Shown here piece after piece: positions 59,065 through 64,000 of a DNA stretch of 64,000 nucleotides; within the stretch, counting starts at the first letter, position 1; the number at the start of each line of letters is the position of its first letter. The translations under genes were made by a program, and so were the position numbers. Under the pieces are notes generated by a model. That model searched no databases. It was not told the DNA's origin and worked only from the letters and a program-made list of their open reading frames with translations. This stretch comes from Euwallacea fornicatus (Eukaryota > Arthropoda > Insecta > Coleoptera > Curculionidae), in assembly GCF_040115645.1 (NCBI RefSeq), contig NC_089561.1, positions 2,852,001-2,916,000 on the forward strand. The letters are read 5' to 3'.

Positions 59065-59814
59065 AGGGTATTCCTTAATGTCGTGCTAATGCCTCAGGAT
59101 GTGATTCCTTAGGTTACTTTAGGTTATTCCTCGGGTTATTTTATGAAGGGAAGTTCATATGAACATATTTTCGTAACCGTCCAGATTTTTGGCTAGAGGG
59201 CGATGAAATTTTTCTTTTCAAATCGTTATTTTTGAAATTATCAGAAAGTATTACTTTCAATTTTGGTATGTATTAATAGGACATAAGACCCCGCATTTTA
59301 ATAAGAAAATTAATTATGCTATTTAATCATTGGCATCCCTACATACATGTCTTTCGATATTATTTGCTAAAAAATTGGTACGCCACTGACGTTTTTCAGA
59401 GATTTTTTTCTGATTAGACTGGTCAATTTTACATAAAAAGGGCCTCTTGCGCTTCCTTCGTTAGAAACGCCGTTCCCGATCAAAACTATAAAAATCGTCT
59501 TAATTAATTTCTTTATTTTATGATTTTAATATAAATTATTATTTCATCTTAAATATTACATTTTTATCGTTCATTATAAGTGATCTTCTTCATTGAAAAT
59601 TGATTAGTTTAATTTAAAAAAATATTCCCGTAACAAAATGTCAGTGGCGTGCCTCTCTTCTCGTAAATAATATCGGAAGGCACGTATGCAGGGACGCCAC
59701 TGTTTGAACAACATGAATTTTCTTATTAACGTACGCAATTTTATATCCTATTAATATACCTTCAAATGTTGAATTACTTGATGAAATGCTAGCACGACAT
59801 TAAGGGACACCCTG
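59065..59814. mobile_element. Foldback element, ~350 bp arms
   Basis: Left CAGGGTATTCCTTAATGTCG pairs with right (reverse strand) CAGGGTGTCCCTTAATGTCG. The arms share TATTAATAGGACATAAGACC / TATTAATAGGATATAAAATT, TTTTAATAAGAAAATTAAT / CGTTAATAAGAAAATTCAT, TGGCATCCCTACATACATGT / TGGCGTCCCTGCATACGTGC and GGTACGCCACTGACGTTTTT / GGCACGCCACTGACATTTTG. A one-armed copy lies at 43845-44310. No transposase frame. Confidence 0.8.
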
Positions 59815-60275
59815 TATAAGGTTATATTTAGATCATTGTACTTTAGCAATTTATCATGTTTGTTAATTCTAACAGACAGAAGTTGTTAAGTTTCTACAAC
59901 GAATCGTAACTCGTGGCTCAATCGCTTGCGTGTGATAATAATATATTGTCCAACTTGCGAGGGTCGAGAGCCTCCAGAGTGCGGAGTCATTTTCGCACGA
60001 GTACCTATTTTCTACAACTGCAAAAAAACATTCTACATCTTTATTCGGTTATTATACTTTTAGAAATTTTACAATTTAAGTCCTTAGTGTGAGATTGTTA
60101 GTTTTCAATCTGCTGGATCTTAGGTTAAAGTCTAATTTTAGTAAGCTGCAGATGAAGTTTAGGTTCAATTTGCCGATGAATTGGAAATATAGTTACCGGA
60201 AGATGCTCTTTCGATCTGTTTTTTCCACGAAACAAAATTGCGTAACAACTTCACCTCTTTTAGAACCCAATAAGT

Positions 60276-60990
60276 AATGCTCAATTTAGTAAGGGATCTG
60301 GGCTGTAGATACTTTTAAGCCAGGATAAATTAAGAAAAAATCAGGTATTTCCGGGTAAAGTACTCTCTTCCATATACAGGAAATAATACTAGTATAATTC
60401 AGGATTTAGTAAGTGATGAAAACGGTTCAAAAAGGTCACTGCAAATGAGAAAATTTGACCTAATAAATATCTACTCTCCGATTTTTTGTCAATCATGGAG
60501 AGTTAATTCATAATTTAGTGAGTGACGTTTAATATAGTAAGTGACCTGAAAATTCCCCGTTCATTTCACTGTGTGAGATGAAACTATTTGGAAACAAGGT
60601 ATTATTGAGGAAAGCAACAAAAAGAAAATCGTAAGGGTTTAATTGTCTTTATTACCTAACATCTCCAATATACTTAATATAAGGATTTAGCAAGTAGTCC
60701 TATAACGACTGCTTTACCTGAAAGTTGAAACCGGGAAAACTTGGAGTAGTAAGTCTACTGTTTATTACAACGGAATCATGCAACACCATTTCAGGATTTA
60801 GTAAGTGATGGGAGTGGATTTAGCACGCTAGTTAAAACTGAAAAATCTTGGGGAGTAACCAAATAATTGCCCATTGATTCTCTAGTGAGTGATGCAAGTG
60901 GAATTAGCGCAATAGTAAAAATTGAAAAATATTCGAGATGAACTGCGTAACTTCCTAATAATTCAGGATTTAGTGAGGGATGTTCAATTA
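60276..60990. repeat. Array of degenerate ATTTAGTAAGTGATG motifs
   Basis: CAATTTAGTAAGGGATC (60284), CAGGATTTAGTAAGTGATG (60405), CATAATTTAGTGAGTGACG (60510), AATATAGTAAGTGACC (60534), AGGATTTAGCAAGTAG (60684), CAGGATTTAGTAAGTGATG (60793), CTCTAGTGAGTGATG (60883) and CAGGATTTAGTGAGGGATG (60963). All are in the same orientation, spaced roughly 80-130 bp, separated by diverged AT-rich DNA. Confidence 0.65.
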
Positions 60991-61448
60991 AATAGTATAT
61001 GGCAGATTCAATATTGCATTAGACACGCCGGATCCCGTGGTGCCACTTTAATGGGGGAGACAGAAGCGAGAAAAGTTCTATGTTGAAACTTTCTTTTATG
61101 ATATAAGGCAAATTTTGACAGTTATTTTATGATATAGTAAAGAAAATCGCAATATTTCAGGTCACTTTTGAGACAAAGAGTAACATTCACCATGTATTTG
61201 TCTCAGTGTGAGTATGACGAGCGAGATCTTATTTGATGTTTCCTCTATGGTGTTCCTAATGAGGCATAAATGCTCGAATACATATTAATGTATTCAGCTT
61301 TTTATCTTTTATGTTCTTGACACGTGTATGCTCTACAATAAGACTTTTTTAAGACTTTTAAAGTAAAAAAAATCCTTCAGGTTTTTGCATAATTTGTAGC
61401 ATATTGAGTTTAATTAATTATTTAATAATGTTGTTTAATATAATTTCA

Positions 61449-63539
61449 TTAAACTACTGTGGTATCTACTGCCTTATCTGGAAACGTGTTCAGCGGGTTC
61501 GGATTGTTATAACACGCAATCTCAGTGAATCCAGCTTGCACCGCACTGTTGTTGTAATTTTGCAGCTCCACGTAAAATCCGTAGATATTGTATAATCCAA
61601 TCCAAATGAAAACTAAAACTCATTTTTTTCCGATGACCAATCTAAGCATAAAATATACTTACGGCACAGGAAGAAAAAGCTCAGGAAGATAATGGAAAAT
61701 TCTGGGTTGATGGTGTGCATTGCAGTGAATATGGAAAGAGTGAACAAAATTACAAACTCTAAGAGAATGTAGAGCAAAACTAAGTTTTCTTTGCCCTAAA
61801 AGGGAACTTCTGAATATTGCAACACATAGGGTGTCCCAACGAAAATGGAACAGAGCAATTTTAGGTTATTACTCATTAAAAAGACGGAAGACGGAAAGTT
61901 AGTTAAGAAGGAGGAAACATTTTGGACATATCTTCTAATCACCTTGTTCAATCCCTACACAGAGGTGAAATCAACCCTAAAATCTTTAAATAGAATGGCC
62001 CATCGAGTTGTACCTCTTTTTTAAATTCTCTTTCCAAAACATTTCAATTTTTTAATTTAGTCGAAGCTTTTACGAAACATCGCAAGTTAAACTGAAACTT
62101 TGTTTACTTCAAAAATGAAATAAAAAGCGATTCAACAATAATCGATCGAAGTTTCATGCGCAGAAAATAACCGAAACGTCCACATATCTGATTTTTTCAT
62201 TTTTTATTTTTTATCTGTCTATCTATCTAAAAATCTCAAATACGAATATTTTGAGAATAATTACTCAATGTATTAAATGTTCAGAGTGAGCGCCACGTGC
62301 TTCGTTCATTCACAATGCTTTGGCGTAAGATCTCTAGTGGCCCCGACGAAGTGGCGTACAAATTTGATTTTAAACGCCCCCATAAAGAGGAATCGACAGG
62401 TGACAAATCAGGAAATCAGACTGGCCCTTCCATGACGGATCCCCTTCTTGTGATCCAGCGGCCAGAAAACGCCTCATTAAGATATTTTCGAACACGTAGG
62501 GTGTAGCGTTTTGTTGAAAAACGAGGAGATTTTGGTTATATTGTTCACTTTGTTCAATTATTTCTGTGAGTCTAGGATTAATGGCTTTTTTCAGAAGATC
62601 AAGAGATACATCGTCGTTGAAATGTTGCGGTAACAAACACCGGCCCAGCCAAAGGTTCCAACCCAAACATTCAATTCTTGACGATACTCTGTATGGACCT
62701 CAGGAAATCTCCTAGAATTGACATCAGACCCATAGCGATAATATTGACGATTTACTTTTTTGTTGAGGAAAAACTACACTCATCAGGAAAACAGATGTCA
62801 ACAGAAAAGAAAAATTCAATTATTTGAATCCTTTCTGTTGTAGCACCGTGAAATTTATGAGCACACTTTAATTTAGCGAAATTACTTAGGTATTGAAGCT
62901 GCCATTAATTATTGTTAAATCGCTTAGGTTTTTGTTCCATTTTTGAAGAAAACAAAGTTTCCGTTTAAGTTGCAATATAAAATCGCCGACTCAATTAAAG
63001 AAATTAAAGAGTTTCGAAGAGAGCCTTTAAAGACCTCGAAGAAGAGGTGCGACTCGATGGGTTAATCACTTAAAATTTTTCAGGTTGATACCACCCCAAC
63101 GAAGGGGGTGATTAAAAAATATGCCACAAAATGTTTCCTCCTTTCTAACTAACTTTACGTGTTTAAGCGATTTTTCACTTTCAACAGACTTATACCCTAA
63201 AATTGATTCGTTTCGTATTCGCTGGGACCCCATGTATTGAGGAGAGTTTCTTCTATTGACCTTTATCAGAGCTAAAATCATTACAGTGGCGGCAACGAGG
63301 TTTATTATCCCGATGAAAACCCCACAAACAAAATAGGTTTTAAAATCAATCATAACTTGGTACTTGATTTGATAGATGCTCCCCAAAATTATGATGGACA
63401 AGCCTAGACCCTAGAAAGTATTTGAAAATCTCGCGTATCATGAGAAATCAATTTAAACACTTACCACATTTTTTAAGGCCATGATCATGGCCCAAGTTTT
63501 GGAGCTGATATAACATGACCAATTGGGCTTTATAAACAT
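61449..63539 (-). CDS. Four-transmembrane protein, insect DUF4728-like
   Basis: Assembled from four minus-strand exons: 63539-63465, 63410-63261, 61795-61663, 61612-61449. All phases agree and give 173 aa. The ATG at 63539 starts MFIKPNWSCYISSKTWAMIM. Membrane segments are LGLSIIILGSIYQI (~25-40), CGVFIGIINLVAATVMILAL (~54-74), LLYILLEFVILFTLSIF (~82-98) and FSIIFLSFFFLCLFIWIGLY (~108-127). A short polar C-terminus follows (QNYNNSAVQAGFTEIACYNN...). Intracellular or extracellular ends and function are unknown. Topology and length recall small insect four-pass proteins of the DUF4728 type, but this is a resemblance by eye. Intron 2 (~1.5 kb) contains a decayed mariner element. A broken relative lies at 57.6-58.3 kb. 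Confidence 0.7.
62290..62880 (-). pseudogene. Broken mariner-type transposase in an intron
   Basis: The minus strand keeps pieces of a mariner-superfamily transposase in several frames: DECSFSSTK (first catalytic Asp region), GTFGWAGVCY, NQNLLVFQQNATPY (the usual FQQDGAPPH, with the catalytic Asp changed to Asn), RFSGRWITRRGSV, FPDLSPVDSSLWGRLKSNLY and LRQSIVNE. Stops and frameshifts separate them. A CATAGGGTGTCCCAACG end at ~61828 could be one terminus. It sits inside intron 2 of the four-pass gene. Confidence 0.75.
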
Positions 63540-63850
63540 TTTTTTGTATTATTGAGTAAATTACAAAAAATGTGAATGTGGACCGGTACGGGGATAGAGA
63601 GAAACTGCATGGAGAGGGGAAAATCTGGAGGAACATTCAGACGCCAGACGACTGGGCGCCTTAAAAGGGATTATGGAAGGGGTGATTCCTTGGAAAATGT
63701 TCATAAGAACAAATTGGTTTTTATTAAATTAACAATTACAATTAAAAGTACACAGTACTATGTAACAATAAGGCTCTAAAATACCGACTAGATTAGACCA
63801 GTAAACCTATGACCTACTCATCTACAATAACAGAAAAAATATACAAAAAC
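63540..63850. other. Spacer between four-pass gene and right-edge gene
   Basis: About 310 bp. It should hold the promoter and 5' UTR of the four-pass gene and the 3' UTR of the gene running in from the right, both on the minus strand. The plus-strand frame at 63576-63779 has no family match. Confidence 0.45.
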
Positions 63851-64000
63851 TTAAGCCCACAGGGCTAATATTAGGTAGTTCGTTTCCAAATTGTTAGCAC
63901 CCTCTTTGACCCTGTCAAATGTGTCTTTATTCACTTCCAAGCGGTTATATTTACAATACATCTCTTTGGTTAACAGTGTTATTAATATCTCGTACACCAA
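63851..64000 (-). CDS. 3' end of an unidentified gene, cut by the right edge
   Basis: The minus-strand frame enters from the right edge in phase 0 and runs 49 codons to TAA: LVYEILITLLTKEMYCKYNR, then LEVNKDTFDRVKEGANNLE and TNYLILALWA. Even codon use, charged helical composition and no stops argue for a real C-terminal exon. I do not recognise the family. The exon start, and any ATG, lie outside the window. Confidence 0.5.
   Translation of the reverse strand: MVYEILITLLTKEMYCKYNRLEVNKDTFDRVKEGANNLETNYLILALWA

Larger units (their letters stand above)
58301..61448. other. Intergenic, with foldback element and short repeats
   Basis: Contains a GC-rich patch at 58460-58620 (repeat-like, no family), the foldback element 59065-59814 and the short-motif array 60276-60990. 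No supported coding exon. Confidence 0.45.

Noticed and set aside
1..64000. CRISPR array, bacterial operon or phage system
   Set aside because: Spliced animal genes throughout; repeat arrays lack constant spacers and all mobile elements are eukaryotic types.

Overview
This is eukaryotic, almost certainly insect, nuclear DNA. The genes are split by short AT-rich introns with GT-AG borders. The proteins match animal families in their insect form: the adp/WDTC1 WD40 protein, the bHLH factor HLH4C, an insulin-like peptide with a Ser/Thr-rich tail, and an insect-style four-pass membrane protein. The intergenic DNA is full of short inverted-repeat elements with CAGGGTG ends next to TA dinucleotides. 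A beetle is my best guess, but this is inference, because no species-specific marker is visible.

Left part (1-21 kb), gene-dense. Seven housekeeping or signalling genes lie head-to-head or tail-to-tail with strictly alternating strands: adp/WDTC1-like (-, 3' end off the left edge), Prp4/PRPF4 (+), COG7 (-), Abitram/FAM206 (+), MAP3K4/Mekk1 (-), CHMP7 (+), MAGE/NSMCE3 (-). I rebuilt the exons by following the reading frame across splice sites, and all internal phases agree. COG7/Abitram and Mekk1/CHMP7 share short divergent promoter regions. Prp4/COG7, Abitram/Mekk1 and CHMP7/MAGE converge with closely spaced 3' ends.

Right part (21-64 kb), gene-poor and repeat-rich. Secure genes are HLH4C (29.6-30.6 kb, +), an insulin-like peptide (42.5-43.3 kb, -), and a four-transmembrane protein (61.4-63.5 kb, -). 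The last of these has a broken relative at 57.6-58.3 kb. A partial gene runs off the right edge on the minus strand. Several exon-like islands (35.5, 36.5, 38.8, 46.1, 53.2, 53.8 and 54.7 kb) probably belong to genes I cannot assemble.

Most of the remaining right part is decayed transposon: foldback or MITE elements at about 2.2, 24.7, 25.5, 29.8, 32.1, 46.3, 48.3, 51.9 and 59.1 kb, and broken Tc1/mariner-type transposase reading frames at 47.5, 50.9, 52.4 and 62.5 kb. There is also a degenerate ~170 bp tandem array at 40.4-41.9 kb and a second short repeat array at 60.3-61.0 kb. I see no CRISPR array, rRNA or convincing tRNA, and no bacterial-type multi-gene system. The most unusual points are two 52-bp GC-AG introns in Prp4, the COG7 start codon that ends its own first exon, and the four-pass gene pair.
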